This document shows, piece after piece, positions 52,099 through 62,100 of a DNA stretch of 64,000 bases. Position 1 is the stretch's first letter, and each line of letters begins with the position of its first letter. A program made the position numbers and the translations under genes. Origin of the DNA: Mycetocola tolaasinivorans (lineage in GTDB: Bacteria > Actinomycetota > Actinomycetes > Actinomycetales > Microbacteriaceae); assembly GCF_003667565.1 (NCBI RefSeq), contig NZ_RCUX01000005.1, forward strand, positions 62,001 through 126,000. Direction: 5' to 3'. The notes beneath the pieces are model-generated. The model ran no database searches. It had not been told where the DNA came from and saw only the letters and a list, made by a program, of their open reading frames with translations.

Positions 52099-53083
52099 CG
52101 ACGGCCCCGCCGCCGCGCGGGCGCTCTCCGTTGCCCTCGCCAGCCATAACGGCGCGCGGTATCTCGAAGAGCAGCTCCGCAGCATTCTCGATCAGACGGT
52201 ACTCCCGCGGGAGATCGTGCTCGCCGATGACGACTCCCGCGATGGCACGGTGGATCTTGCTCGCGCCGTGGTGGGGGACACCCTGCCGCTGCGCATCCTG
52301 GAACACCGCCCCGCCCTCGGAGTGCGGGAGAACTTCTCCCGGGCGATCGCCCACACCGAGGGGGACCTGATCGCCCTCTGCGATCAGGATGACCGCTGGC
52401 ACCCCACCCGGGTCGAACGCGCCCTCGACTACTACGCGGCACGCCCCGGCACCGAACTGCTCTTCACCAACGCGCGCATGGTCGATACCGCGGGTATGCC
52501 GCTCGGCTACACCCTGTTTGATGCGCTGGAGTTCGGTGCCGAGGAGCGGGCACTGATCCAGAGCGGGCGGGGCGCCGAGGCGTTTCTCCGCCGTAACCTG
52601 GCCACCGGCGCAACGGTGACGCTGCGTCGCACGCTCTTTGACCGAGCGGCCCCCATCCCCGACCCCTGGATCCACGACGAGTGGCTGGCCGTCATCGCCG
52701 CCGCCCGCGGTTCCGTCTCATTCCTGGACGAACCGCTGATCGACTACCGTCAGCACGATTCGAACCAGATCGGCATGCGTAAGCCAGGCCTTCGCGTCAA
52801 GATCGATCGTGTGCTCGAGCCACGTGGAGACCGAAACCGCACGCTCGCACGCCGCACAGACCTCCTCGTGGAGGCGCTGGCCCGGCCCGAGCTCGAGGTT
52901 CCCGCAGACATCCTGGCGCGAGCCCGCGGAAAGCAGCGGATGGAGCGCTTCCGAGCCGAGCTTCCCACCACCCGTATTCGGCGTCTACTACCGGTACTGG
53001 GGGAGGCCCGACGCGGTGACTACGCGCGCTTCACCTCCCAGGGGCGCCTGGAGATCCTGCGCGACCTGCTGCAGCCCGCCTAG
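52091..53083 (+). CDS. Glycosyltransferase family 2, probable CTG start
   Basis: The protein (330 residues from the chosen start) has LSVALASHNGARYLEEQL, VLADDDSRDGT and LCDQDDRW, the GT-A pattern of rhamnosyl and galactosyl transferases. No ATG, GTG or TTG lies close to the family N-terminus. CTG at 52091 has GGAGAG 4-9 nt upstream and overlaps the galE stop. The alternative GTG at 52019 would add 24 residues that look like frame-shifted galE. I prefer CTG. Confidence 0.75.
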   Translation: MSSDGPAAARALSVALASHNGARYLEEQLRSILDQTVLPREIVLADDDSRDGTVDLARAVVGDTLPLRILEHRPALGVRENFSRAIAHTEGDLIALCDQDDRWHPTRVERALDYYAARPGTELLFTNARMVDTAGMPLGYTLFDALEFGAEERALIQSGRGAEAFLRRNLATGATVTLRRTLFDRAAPIPDPWIHDEWLAVIAAARGSVSFLDEPLIDYRQHDSNQIGMRKPGLRVKIDRVLEPRGDRNRTLARRTDLLVEALARPELEVPADILARARGKQRMERFRAELPTTRIRRLLPVLGEARRGDYARFTSQGRLEILRDLLQPA

Positions 53084-53090
53084 CAGGCAG

Positions 53091-53110
53091 ACCCGGCCGG
53101 AGTGCCGGGT
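53091..53110. terminator. Hairpin at convergent ends
   Basis: ACCCGGC (53091-53097) and GCCGGGT (53104-53110) form a 7-bp stem with a 6-nt loop between the GT2 and ligase/polymerase genes. Confidence 0.5.
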
Positions 53111-53111
53111 A

Positions 53112-54428
53112 CTACTCGCGGGGAACGGGCGGTAGCGCCCGCCTCGTCTCGCGGAAGCGTGCCAGCCAGGAGGTGGAGCGTGAGGCCAGCACCGCGCAGA
53201 TCACAAACATGACCCAGCCGCCCGAGGTGAGCACGAAGCTCTCGGCCATCGACGTACCGGCGAGGGCCACCATGATCAGCGCGGGCCAGGTGTAGGTGAC
53301 GGTGCGTCGGTTGCTTGCGAGCAGCCAGGAGCGGATAAACGCGGTGATGCCGAGAATGAGAAAGAGCCCCGCCCCCACGAGCCCCACCTGCAGCGCGACG
53401 TCGAGATACGCGTTGAGGGCCGAGGTGTGGTGGGTCTGAAGCGAGAAGTTGATGGTGTTGTACGGGGTGGTGGCCTGACGCCAGATTCCGGTCCAGCCCC
53501 AACCCTCCATCGGATTGACCGGGATCAGACGCCACACCTGAATCCACAGCGAGTAGCGGGTGAGAAATTCGCCGTTGGCGTTGAGGAGTGTGAGCACCCA
53601 TACGCGGTTGAGGTAGACGATCAGCGCGAGCACGAGGCTCAGCACCAGGAGGCCCCACTGCAGCGCGGGTCTGCGCTGCGCCGACGCCTTGCGGATGCCG
53701 TAGAGGGCCGCGGTCGCAATGCCGAGGAACACGGCCACGAACATCATCACCGGGGAGCGGCTCAGCAGCAGACACATCAGTGCCAGCGAGATTGAGAAAC
53801 CGGCCACGGGCTTCGGCACCGAGCGGGTACGCCACTCGATCACGAACGAAATGAGCGCGATCATGGTCGCGAAGGCGAGGAAGCTTCGGGTGCCAAAGAC
53901 ACCCTGAATCGGGCCGCCGGAGGCGATGGTGCCGGAAATCTTCAGGAACGGCACCGGGGTATCCAGGAGGATTCCGGAGAAGATCTCGAGCATGAGTGAG
54001 GCGGTGAGGAGGATGCGCATCGCGGTACCGACGGCACGCACAACCTGGATCGTGTCGCGGCTGAGTGCGACGGCCACCCCGAGGAACCCGAAGCCCAGCT
54101 GGTACGCGGCCCCCACGATGGCAACCCCCGGCGAGGTGGCCCAGAGCACCGAGAGGAGGCACCAGATCACAAACACCACGATGGTGAGCGGGATCGCGCC
54201 GCTCCACTCGATGTATTCGCGGCGCCCGATCAGCATCAGTGCGGCGAGGAAACACAGCGTCGCGAGTCCGGCAGCCACCCCGGCCCACCCCAGCAGGGAG
54301 TGGGTGAACGGGATCATGAACGACCAGCCGATAATCGTGACCGCGAGAGCCTGCACCCCGGGGGCACCGGTGAGAACCTCGCGCAGGTGGCGGATCGGTG
54401 CCGCTCCCAGGGGGCCCGGCTGGCTCAC
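53112..54428 (-). CDS. O-antigen ligase/polymerase-like membrane protein, copy 1
   Basis: The 438-residue protein has about 11 helices. The large outside loop, after NGEFLTRYSLWIQVWRLIP, contains PMEGWGWTGIWR and THHTSALNAYLDVALQVG. R/W/G/H residues in that loop are the mark of the Wzy/WaaL superfamily. It starts by overlapping the stop of copy 2 by 4 bp. It could polymerise or ligate the glycan. Which step cannot be told. Confidence 0.78.
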   Translation of the reverse strand: MSQPGPLGAAPIRHLREVLTGAPGVQALAVTIIGWSFMIPFTHSLLGWAGVAAGLATLCFLAALMLIGRREYIEWSGAIPLTIVVFVIWCLLSVLWATSPGVAIVGAAYQLGFGFLGVAVALSRDTIQVVRAVGTAMRILLTASLMLEIFSGILLDTPVPFLKISGTIASGGPIQGVFGTRSFLAFATMIALISFVIEWRTRSVPKPVAGFSISLALMCLLLSRSPVMMFVAVFLGIATAALYGIRKASAQRRPALQWGLLVLSLVLALIVYLNRVWVLTLLNANGEFLTRYSLWIQVWRLIPVNPMEGWGWTGIWRQATTPYNTINFSLQTHHTSALNAYLDVALQVGLVGAGLFLILGITAFIRSWLLASNRRTVTYTWPALIMVALAGTSMAESFVLTSGGWVMFVICAVLASRSTSWLARFRETRRALPPVPRE

Positions 54429-55882
54429 GCGTGTGCCGTTCGGGTATCGGCCCCGGCGGGCTCGGCGGGCTCGGCGGGCTCGGCGGGGCGCACGTAGCGG
54501 GGCTGCGGATCGGCATCGGGAGCCAGGTCGGTGCCCGCGTCCAGCAGCGGTCGACGCACCCCGGTGAACGCAAACAGACAGATCAGGACCCAGCCCGATT
54601 CGAGGAGCGGCCGGCTCTCCGCCGCAGACTGCACCAGCAGCGTCGCGAGGATCAGCAGCGGCACGAGAGCGTACGGTGAAAACGCGTTGGCATCGGCGAG
54701 GCCGGTGCGGGGGCGGTCGATCGCGGTAAACCAGGAGCGCCAGAGCGCCGAGAGTAACGCCAGCGCCAGCAGGATCACGCCGATGATGCCGAGCTGCATC
54801 CAGACGTCCAGCCAGGTGTTGTGGGCCTGCAGCTGAAGCACGCGGTTGCGCACCACCAGGTGGTTGAATGGCTCGACCCAGGGCACCCAGGGGCTCGCGA
54901 AGCCGTTGCCCACGATCGGGCTCTTCTGCGCCTCACGGATTACGACGTCCCAGATCTCGGCACGGCCGGTCAGGTCGGAGTTCTTGCCCAGCAGCGAGAA
55001 GAGGCGATCGCGCAGCAGCCAGACCGCCGTGCCACCCACCAGGAAGATGATGCCCACCACCACCGAGCGCGGGAACTGCTTTCCCGGGGCACCGGCGCGC
55101 ACCCAGAGGGCAGCCGCGGCCACCACAACCACCGCGGCCAGCGCGAGAACGAGGGTGGAGGAACGGGTCAGGGCAAAGAGAAGGACCGCAAGCGCGAGCC
55201 AGCCCGCGGTCACGCCGCGGTGCGGTTCGCGGGCGCGGGCGGCGGGGGAGAGCCCGCGCCAGCCCATGAGTCGCAGGGTAAAGAGGATGATGCCGAGCAG
55301 CGCGACGAACGCCAACAGGTTGGCGTTGCCGAGGATGCCCTGAATGCGATCGCCGGTAAAGAGCACGTTGCGCGACCAGTAGGCCAGCAGCGGCGGTTTT
55401 CCGTCGTAGTGCACCCCGAGGGGAAGCACGGGGTGGCGAATGATCAGCGCAACCACGAGCTCAAACACGATCGACAGCGCGAGTACCGCCTGCACGGCCC
55501 GCGTGAGCGCCCCGATGATTTCGTTCCAGGTCATCACGAGGGCGAGCAGGATCGCCAGGGCGGTGCACGCGAGCATGCCCACCAGGGTGACCGCACTTCC
55601 GCCCGGATAGCGAGACCAGGCGAGGGAGAGCACGGCAAAGAGAATGTACCCGATGAGCGCGAGCGGCCAGGGCCCGGTGAGGGGGCGTGGACGCAGCCGC
55701 ACGGTGAACCAGATCACCGCCGCGGTGACGATCAGCGCCACGATGACGTATCCGGTCAGACCGAGCAGGTTTCGCAGCCCATCACCCGCGAGCGCGACAA
55801 ACAGCGCAAACGTCGCCACCGCGCGCAACCACAACCGCTCGGTGGTCAGCGCGGCAGGCGGAAGAACTCGGGTGTCGGGCAT
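54425..55882 (-). CDS. O-antigen ligase/polymerase-like membrane protein, copy 2
   Basis: The 485-residue protein has a Wzy/WaaL core: GDRIQGILGNANLLAFVA, LTGRAEIWDVVIREA, IVGNGFASPW and LQAHNTWLDVWMQLGIIG with the conserved His. It has a Pro/Ala/Glu-rich C-terminal tail with tandem AEP units. It overlaps copy 1 by 4 bp, so both are made together. Confidence 0.8.
   Translation of the reverse strand: MPDTRVLPPAALTTERLWLRAVATFALFVALAGDGLRNLLGLTGYVIVALIVTAAVIWFTVRLRPRPLTGPWPLALIGYILFAVLSLAWSRYPGGSAVTLVGMLACTALAILLALVMTWNEIIGALTRAVQAVLALSIVFELVVALIIRHPVLPLGVHYDGKPPLLAYWSRNVLFTGDRIQGILGNANLLAFVALLGIILFTLRLMGWRGLSPAARAREPHRGVTAGWLALAVLLFALTRSSTLVLALAAVVVVAAAALWVRAGAPGKQFPRSVVVGIIFLVGGTAVWLLRDRLFSLLGKNSDLTGRAEIWDVVIREAQKSPIVGNGFASPWVPWVEPFNHLVVRNRVLQLQAHNTWLDVWMQLGIIGVILLALALLSALWRSWFTAIDRPRTGLADANAFSPYALVPLLILATLLVQSAAESRPLLESGWVLICLFAFTGVRRPLLDAGTDLAPDADPQPRYVRPAEPAEPAEPAGADTRTAHA
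54454..54487 (-). repeat. Tandem 9-bp repeat encoding Ala-Glu-Pro units
   Basis: Three full CGGCGGGCT units and a partial one encode AEP repeats in the tail of ligase copy 2. Copy number may vary. Confidence 0.75.
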
Positions 55883-55959
55883 AGCTCCACACTACCCGGC
55901 GGGACGGCGAATCCCGATCCGTTCAGGGGCGTGTGCGGGTGCCGAGTTTTCGCGGCGAA

Positions 55960-57138
55960 TCACACAAATGCCGCGGTGCCCGTGATCGAGCGCCCCACGA
56001 TCAGGGTGTTCATCTCACGGGTGCCCTCATAGGAGTAGAGCGCCTCGGCGTCGGCGAAGAACCGGGCCACCCCGAAGTCGAGCACGATGCCGTTTCCGCC
56101 GAGGATTTCGCGCGCCCAGCCCACGGTTTCGCGCATGCGCGCCGTACAGAACGACTTTGCCAGCGCCGAGTGCTCATCGCGCTGGGCATCCTCATCGTGC
56201 ATCTCGGACACGCGAACGCACAGCGCGATGGACGCGGTGATGTTGGCGAGACACCGGGCGAGGAGATCCTGGATGAGCTGGTGCCCGGCGATGGGCTTGC
56301 CGAACTGAACCCGGTCTTGTGCGTAGGCGAGGGCCGCCTCATAGGCGCCCACGGCCACGCCCACGCTCGACCAGGCGACGCCGGCCCGGGTGAGCCGCAG
56401 CACCTTCGCGGTGTCGGCAAACGTGTTGGCGTTTTCGAGCTTGAGGGCGTGCGGGATGCGCACATCGGTGAGGGTGATGTCGGCGTTCTGCACGATGCGC
56501 AGGCTGGTCTTGCGCTCGATCTTGGTGGCCGAGTACCCCGGGGTGGAGGTGGGGACGATGAAGCCCTTGACCTGCCCATCGGCGGTGTCCTTCGCCCAGA
56601 TGATGGTGATGTCGCTGAACGTGGCATTGCCGATCCAGCGCTTCGCCCCGTTCAGAACCCAGGTGTCGCCCTCGCGGGTGGCCGTGGTGGTGAGCCCGCG
56701 GGCGCTGTCCGATCCGGAGAGCGGCTCGGTGAGCCCGAACGCGCCGATGATCTCGCCCGAGGCGAGCTTTGGCAGCCACTCGGCGCGCTGCTCGGCGGAT
56801 CCGCAGACCCCGATCGAGCCCATCGCGAGGCCCTCGGTCACGCCGAGGAAGGTCGCGATGGAGGCATCCACCCGGGACAGTTCGAGGGTGAGGAAGCCGC
56901 GGAACACCGCCGAGTTTTCGGCTGCGCGGGTTTCTTCCCAGGCCCAGGTGCCCACGCCGGTGGCCATGAGCGGAGCGATCAGATCGTGCGGGAACTCGGC
57001 GGCCTCCCAGAGTGCATCCACGCGGTCGGCCACGTTTTCCGCGAGAAAGGAGCGGACCCGCGTCAGGGCGTCTTGCTCGTGCGGGGCGAGCCGCTGGGAA
57101 AAGCCGTAGAAATCGCTGTCGAGGGGCACAAACGTCAT
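55960..57138 (-). CDS. Acyl-CoA dehydrogenase (glutaryl-CoA dehydrogenase-like)
   Basis: The 392-residue flavoprotein has FGLTEPLSGSDSARG for FAD binding, RWIGNATFSDITIIWAKD, VQFGKPIAGHQLIQDLLA, and LYSYEGTREMNTLIVGRSITG with the catalytic Glu region. It fits the glutaryl/isovaleryl group that oxidises a CoA ester. AAGGAG lies upstream of the ATG. It is not obviously part of the glycan pathway. Confidence 0.88.
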   Translation of the reverse strand: MTFVPLDSDFYGFSQRLAPHEQDALTRVRSFLAENVADRVDALWEAAEFPHDLIAPLMATGVGTWAWEETRAAENSAVFRGFLTLELSRVDASIATFLGVTEGLAMGSIGVCGSAEQRAEWLPKLASGEIIGAFGLTEPLSGSDSARGLTTTATREGDTWVLNGAKRWIGNATFSDITIIWAKDTADGQVKGFIVPTSTPGYSATKIERKTSLRIVQNADITLTDVRIPHALKLENANTFADTAKVLRLTRAGVAWSSVGVAVGAYEAALAYAQDRVQFGKPIAGHQLIQDLLARCLANITASIALCVRVSEMHDEDAQRDEHSALAKSFCTARMRETVGWAREILGGNGIVLDFGVARFFADAEALYSYEGTREMNTLIVGRSITGTAAFV

Positions 57139-57323
57139 GGGAGCTCCTTTGCCTATTCACCGATGAATCCGCCCCCAGCTTAGGGAGTGGGGCGCACGGC
57201 CACCAGGATCATTGGCAAGAACCTCTAGCGCCTCTCCGGATCGCCCCGGGTGGCCTTGTATGGTGGGCATAAGCATGGCCGCGAGGACGGCGTGCGGTGT
57301 CGTTTTCGGAAAAGAGGATTCCC

Positions 57324-58535
57324 GTGTTTGTCACACTCGCCAACACTCCCCGCGACTATGCCTGGGGAGCTCCCGGTGCGATCAGCGAGCTCCTGGGGGC
57401 GCCCGCGACCGACCGGGTAGAAGCTGAACTGTGGCTCGGGACCCACCCCGGAAGCCCCACCCGTGTGCTTGCCCCCGCGGGCCCCGCCTCCTTCGACACC
57501 CTCGACCGCTGGCTCGCGGCCGAGCCCGAGGCCTCCGGAGCCCCCGAGGGCGCGCTCCCATTCCTCTTCAAGGTGCTTGCCGCCGCCTCTCCGCTGTCGA
57601 TCCAGGCGCACCCCGATGCCGCGCAGGCGCGCGCCGGGTTTGAGCGCGAAAATGCGGCGGGAATCGCGCTCGATGCCCCTACCCGCAACTACCGCGATCC
57701 GTTCCCGAAGCCCGAACTGATCGTCGCGATGCGCGACGGTTTCGAGGCTCTGTCGGGCTTCCGTCCGCTCTCCGAGGTCGTGAGTGATCTTGACGAGCTG
57801 GCGGCGCTCGGCGATCTCGATCCGGTGCTGGATGCCCTCCGCGCCCGCCTCGCCGCCGCGGTGGCGGCGGGCACCGAAACCGAGGTGTTGGCCCACGAGG
57901 TTTCGGCGGCGCTGGATGGCGATCGCGAGGCGGAACGCTCGGCCCTGGTGGCCTCCGCGCACTCGGTAAACGGCACTCCGCTGCCCCGCCTCGCCGATAC
58001 GGTACGCCTGCTCGTCGCGGAATATCCCACCGATCCGGGCGTTTTTGTGGCGCTGTTTCTCAATCGCGTCACCCTAAATCGGGGGGAGTCGCTGTACCTG
58101 GATGCCGGCAACATGCACGCCTATCTTCGCGGTATTGGCCTCGAGCTGATGACCGCGAGTGACAACGTGCTGCGCGGGGGGATGACCCCCAAACACGTGG
58201 ACGTGCCGGAGCTGCTCACGGTGGTGCGTTTTGCGCCCGGTCCGGTGCCGTTCCTGCCACAAACGGAGGTTGCTCCCGGCATCATCGGGTATCAGCCGGA
58301 GGGCGCGAATTTCGCGCTTTACCGCGTAGATCCGGCGATCGCGGGGGAGTTCCGGGTGGTTACGCCCGCGATCGCCGTGCAAATCGCCGGGGACTCAGCG
58401 CTTTCCCAGGGCGACGAACGAGCGTCGCTCTCGGTCGGAGATATTCGCTATCTGACGCCGAGCGATTCGAGCGTGCGCATCGCCGGAAACGGCGAAATCT
58501 GGGTGGCAGCCGGAGCCTACGGCGTCACCAGTTGA
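57324..58535 (+). CDS. manA: Mannose-6-phosphate isomerase, class I
   Basis: ManA interconverts fructose-6-P and mannose-6-P, feeding GDP-mannose and glycans. The 403-residue type-I enzyme has LSIQAHPDAAQA with Gln/His zinc ligands, FPKPELIVAMRDGFEAL with the Glu, and YLDAGNMHAYLRGIGLELM plus MTPKHVD at the active site. I chose GTG at 57324, with GAGGA 6 nt upstream. Confidence 0.93.
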   Translation: MFVTLANTPRDYAWGAPGAISELLGAPATDRVEAELWLGTHPGSPTRVLAPAGPASFDTLDRWLAAEPEASGAPEGALPFLFKVLAAASPLSIQAHPDAAQARAGFERENAAGIALDAPTRNYRDPFPKPELIVAMRDGFEALSGFRPLSEVVSDLDELAALGDLDPVLDALRARLAAAVAAGTETEVLAHEVSAALDGDREAERSALVASAHSVNGTPLPRLADTVRLLVAEYPTDPGVFVALFLNRVTLNRGESLYLDAGNMHAYLRGIGLELMTASDNVLRGGMTPKHVDVPELLTVVRFAPGPVPFLPQTEVAPGIIGYQPEGANFALYRVDPAIAGEFRVVTPAIAVQIAGDSALSQGDERASLSVGDIRYLTPSDSSVRIAGNGEIWVAAGAYGVTS

Positions 58536-58602
58536 ACACGATTTGAGCGCGTCGGCGCGTCATGAAGTCTCTAGCTCGCGGTGAGGGTTTACGATTTGCG
58601 AC

Positions 58603-58632
58603 TTGACGAATCCCTAAATACACAGGTGTAAT
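58603..58632 (+). promoter_or_regulatory. Candidate sigma-70-like promoter of whiB
   Basis: TTGACG (58603-58608), 18 bp, TGTAAT (58627-58632) in an AT-rich gap after manA. The start codon lies 53 bp downstream. Confidence 0.6.
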
Positions 58633-58684
58633 TATCTAGGTGTCACTAACCGGTGCACCACTCACCAAGGGGAAGGGGGTCGAT

Positions 58685-59002
58685 ATGTCGCTGGACTATC
58701 GACAGGGGGTTCCCGACGACTGGTTTATCGACCCGGTTGATCTGGGAGTACCCGGAGTCCGCCGCGACGATGAGGAGGGGAATCCTCTCTCGTGGCAGGC
58801 AGACTCGCTGTGCGCCCAGACGGATCCCGAAGCGTTCTTTCCGGAAAAGGGCGGCTCAACGCGAGACGCCAAGCGCATCTGTACCTCGTGCGAGGTTCGT
58901 GCACAGTGCCTGGAATACGCGCTTTCTAACGATGAGCGTTTTGGCATCTGGGGCGGCCTCTCGGAGCGAGAGCGTCGCAAGCTGAAAAAGCGCGCGAGCT
59001 AG
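58685..59002 (+). CDS. whiB: WhiB-family Fe-S transcriptional regulator (WhiB2-like)
   Basis: The 105-residue protein has the four WhiB cysteines: Cys in DSLCAQTD, CTSC and CLEYAL, which bind a [4Fe-4S] cluster. It has GIWGGLSERERRKLKK, the GVWGG-type turn and basic DNA-binding tail. It is of the WhiB2/WhmD type, which governs septation and cell division in relatives. ATG at 58685 has GAAGGGGG upstream; an upstream start would add 15 residues. Confidence 0.92.
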   Translation: MSLDYRQGVPDDWFIDPVDLGVPGVRRDDEEGNPLSWQADSLCAQTDPEAFFPEKGGSTRDAKRICTSCEVRAQCLEYALSNDERFGIWGGLSERERRKLKKRAS

Positions 59003-59011
59003 AACCAATCA

Positions 59012-59040
59012 CGGGGTGGAATCGTCACGATTCCACCCCG
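59012..59040 (+). terminator. Hairpin terminator after whiB
   Basis: CGGGGTGGAATCGT (59012-59025) and ACGATTCCACCCCG (59027-59040) pair perfectly, and flanking GAACC/GGTTC can extend the stem. Confidence 0.8.
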
Positions 59041-59136
59041 GGTTCGTTTCCGGTACACGCAACTCCTCTTTCCTGTGGATGTACCCGGTTTGAGGGCGCG
59101 CCGACACACCCACGCCCCTCTTTCGGGTGGAGAACA

Positions 59137-59152
59137 TAGTCTGGGAGAAATG
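59137..59152 (+). promoter_or_regulatory. Leaderless-type promoter core for the 1059-residue gene
   Basis: TAGTCT (59137-59142) plus 7 nt, then ATG at 59150. GGGAG is too close to act as a Shine-Dalgarno. Confidence 0.45.
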
Positions 59153-62100
59153 TCTCCTCGTGTAACCGCCATTGTTGTTGTCCAGGACGGCTCCCGGGAT
59201 GCCGCTCATCTGAGGGCCACCCTGCATGCCCTGGACGCGCAGATTCGCCGCCCCGATCACATCGTGGCGGTGGCTCTTGCCTCCCCTCCGCAGGTCATCG
59301 AGATGTTGCAGGGTGCCGCGATTCATCAGATCGTGCAGCTGCGCGACAACGTAAGCTTTGGCGAGGCCGTGCGCGCGGGTATTCGTGCCCGGGTCGAGGA
59401 TCCCGCCGCCGATTCCGATGCCGGGTCGAGCGCGTTCTGGCTCCTGGCACAGGACACCGCTCCCGAGCCGGGTGCCCTGGCGGCCCTGGTGGGTGCCCTC
59501 GAGGTCTCACCGTCGGTGGGTATCGTGGGCCCGAAGCTGCTGGATTGGGACCACGGCGAGACGATTATTTCCTATGGCGAATCGATGACCCCGCTGGGGG
59601 CCGCGGTGTCGCTGGTGTCGGGTGAGCTCGACCAGGGGCAGCACGACTCCGTGAGCGATGTGCTGGGTGTCGCGGCACCGGGCATGCTCGTGCGCTCCCG
59701 CGTGTGGGAGGAGGCCGGCGGTATCGATCCGGCCCTGCACCAGGCCGATGATGGCCTCGATCTTTCCGTGCGCGTGCGACTGGCCGAGCACCGGGTATCG
59801 CTCGAACCGAACGCCCGCGTGCGTTTTGCCGGAGACGGTGTGGCTGGCCCCGCGCGATCGCGTCGTGGCGCGGTGGTGCGCCGGCAGGCGTTTGTGTCGC
59901 GTGCGGCCCAGCTGCATCGCCGGCTGACGTATGCCAACCCGGCCGTGGTGTGGTTGCACTGGCTGAGCCTACTGCCGCTCGCCATCGTGCGCGCCGTGTG
60001 GCGACTGATCACCAAGCAGCCCGAGCTGATCACCGCCGAGATCGGCGCGGCTCTCCGAGTAGCGTTTGGTTTCGGCCGAGTGTCCCGTGCCCGAGCGACC
60101 CTGCGTCAAAGCAAGCGCGCCGGGTGGTCACAGCTGCAGCCGCTGCGGATCTCGGTGGGCGAGGTGACGCGGCGTAACCGCCTGCGGCGCGAGGCCGGCA
60201 CCGTCAGCGTGGTGGTGGAGCGCAGCGATCTGCGCTTTATTTCCGGCGGTGGCGGCTGGCTGGTTGCGGCTTCGGCCGTGCTGTCGGCGGTACTGTTCTT
60301 CCGATTTGTCGACGTGGCCGCCCTCGGCGGTGGCGGGCTGTTGCCGCTCTCCAACACCGTGGCCGAGCTCTGGGGTAACACCGGTTTTGCGTGGCGCGAT
60401 CAGGGGCTTGGCGTCATCACCGCGGCGGATCCCTTCGCGACTGTTCTCGCGGTGCTCGGAACGCTGACGTTCTGGAACCCGTCATTCTCCATCGTTCTGC
60501 TGTACCTGATTGCGCTGCCGCTGGCGACGCTGGGCGCGTGGTTTGCGGCTACCCGCCTGACCGAGCGCAGCGGCTACCGCCTGTTCGTTGCGGCACTGTG
60601 GACGCTCGCGCCGAGCCTGCTGGGCTCGCTGGCCGCGGGCGAGTTGGGCGCAATCCTCGTCCACCTGCTGCTGCCCTGGCTGTTCTACACGTCGTCGGTT
60701 TTCCGGCGTTCGTGGGCGGCGACGGCCGTGGCGGCGATGCTGGCAGCCGCGATTCTCGCGAGTTCACCCTCGTTGACTCCGGCGTTTGCGATTATCTGGG
60801 TTGTTCTCCTGGTTTCCGCCGGCCGCTACATTCCGCGCGTCATTTGGATGATCGTGCCGGCGCTCACGCTGTTTGCCCCGCTTATCTGGCAGCAGGGTAT
60901 CCGCGCCGGAAACTGGTGGGCGCTGCTCGCTGATCCGGGATCGGTCGTGGCCGCGTTCCCCGTTACCGAGGGCTGGCGCATCGCCCTCGGTCTGCCCGCC
61001 TACGAGGCGAGCGGATGGCCGGGGCTGATCTCCTCCCTCGGTATCGGCGGGGTCGCCGCCGAGTGGGCGCTGCCCGTGCTGCTGGCACCGTTCCTGCTGC
61101 TCGCCCTCGCGGCCCTGCTCTTCCGCGGCACGCTGCGTGCCGCGGGCCTGCTGGGCATCGCGCTGCTGGGCCTGCTGACCGCGGTACTCGCCGGTCACGT
61201 GCTGGTCACGCTGAGCGGCCCGAACACGGTCGCCATCTGGCCGGCACCCGCGCTGAGCCTGTACTGGCTCGGTCTGATCGGTGCGGCGGCGGTGGGTCTC
61301 GATGCGATGCGTCGCCGCGGTCTCGTGCCCGCCCTCGTGGTGGGCGTGCTCGCGGTGGTGGTTGCCGGCCCGATGATCTCGGTATTCCCCGCGGGAAACA
61401 GCCCGGTGCACGCGACCGATGGTCGCACCCTCCCCGCCTACGTCACCGCCGCGGCGGGGCAGGACCCGCGCCAGGGCACACTGCTGATCAGACCCGAGGG
61501 CGCCGATTCGATCTCTGCCACGCTGATTCGTGGTGGAGGAACGAGCCTGGATTCCCGGTCGACCCGCGCGAACACCCGCACGACCCTTACCGAGGATGAC
61601 AACCGCGTCGCCGATCTGGCGGGCAACCTGATCTCCGCGAGCGGTTTGGACGTCGCGAAGACACTCACCGATCTGCGGGTACGCTTCGTGCTGCTCGCAC
61701 CGGCGAGCCCCGGGCTGAACCCGGGCGATGCCGCCGGCGCGGAACAGACGCTGAACCGCGCGATCGCGGCCCTCGAAACCGAGGGCGCGCTGGGCCGGGT
61801 TGGCCCGACCGATCAGGGCATTCTGTGGCGTTTTGACGGTGAGATCCCGCCGGCCGCGCCCGCCCCCACGACCTGGGCTACCCCGGTGGTGGGCCTCCTG
61901 ACCGGCATCGTGTTTGTGGTGGCGCTGCTGCTGGCAGTGCCCACGGCCGCATCGCGTCGCCTGGCCGAGGCCACCCCACGCACGATCGGCCATGCCGTTC
62001 CGCGATCGGGTGGCGGACGCCGAGCCGCCGGAAAGCGCGGAGCCTCCGCGGGGGAAGGGTCGGCGCGTGCGCGCCGCCGTGCGGAGCGCGAGGCCGAGCG

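Noticed and set aside
54454..54487. CRISPR-like repeat
   Set aside because: The units are contiguous 9-bp repeats inside a coding tail with no spacers.
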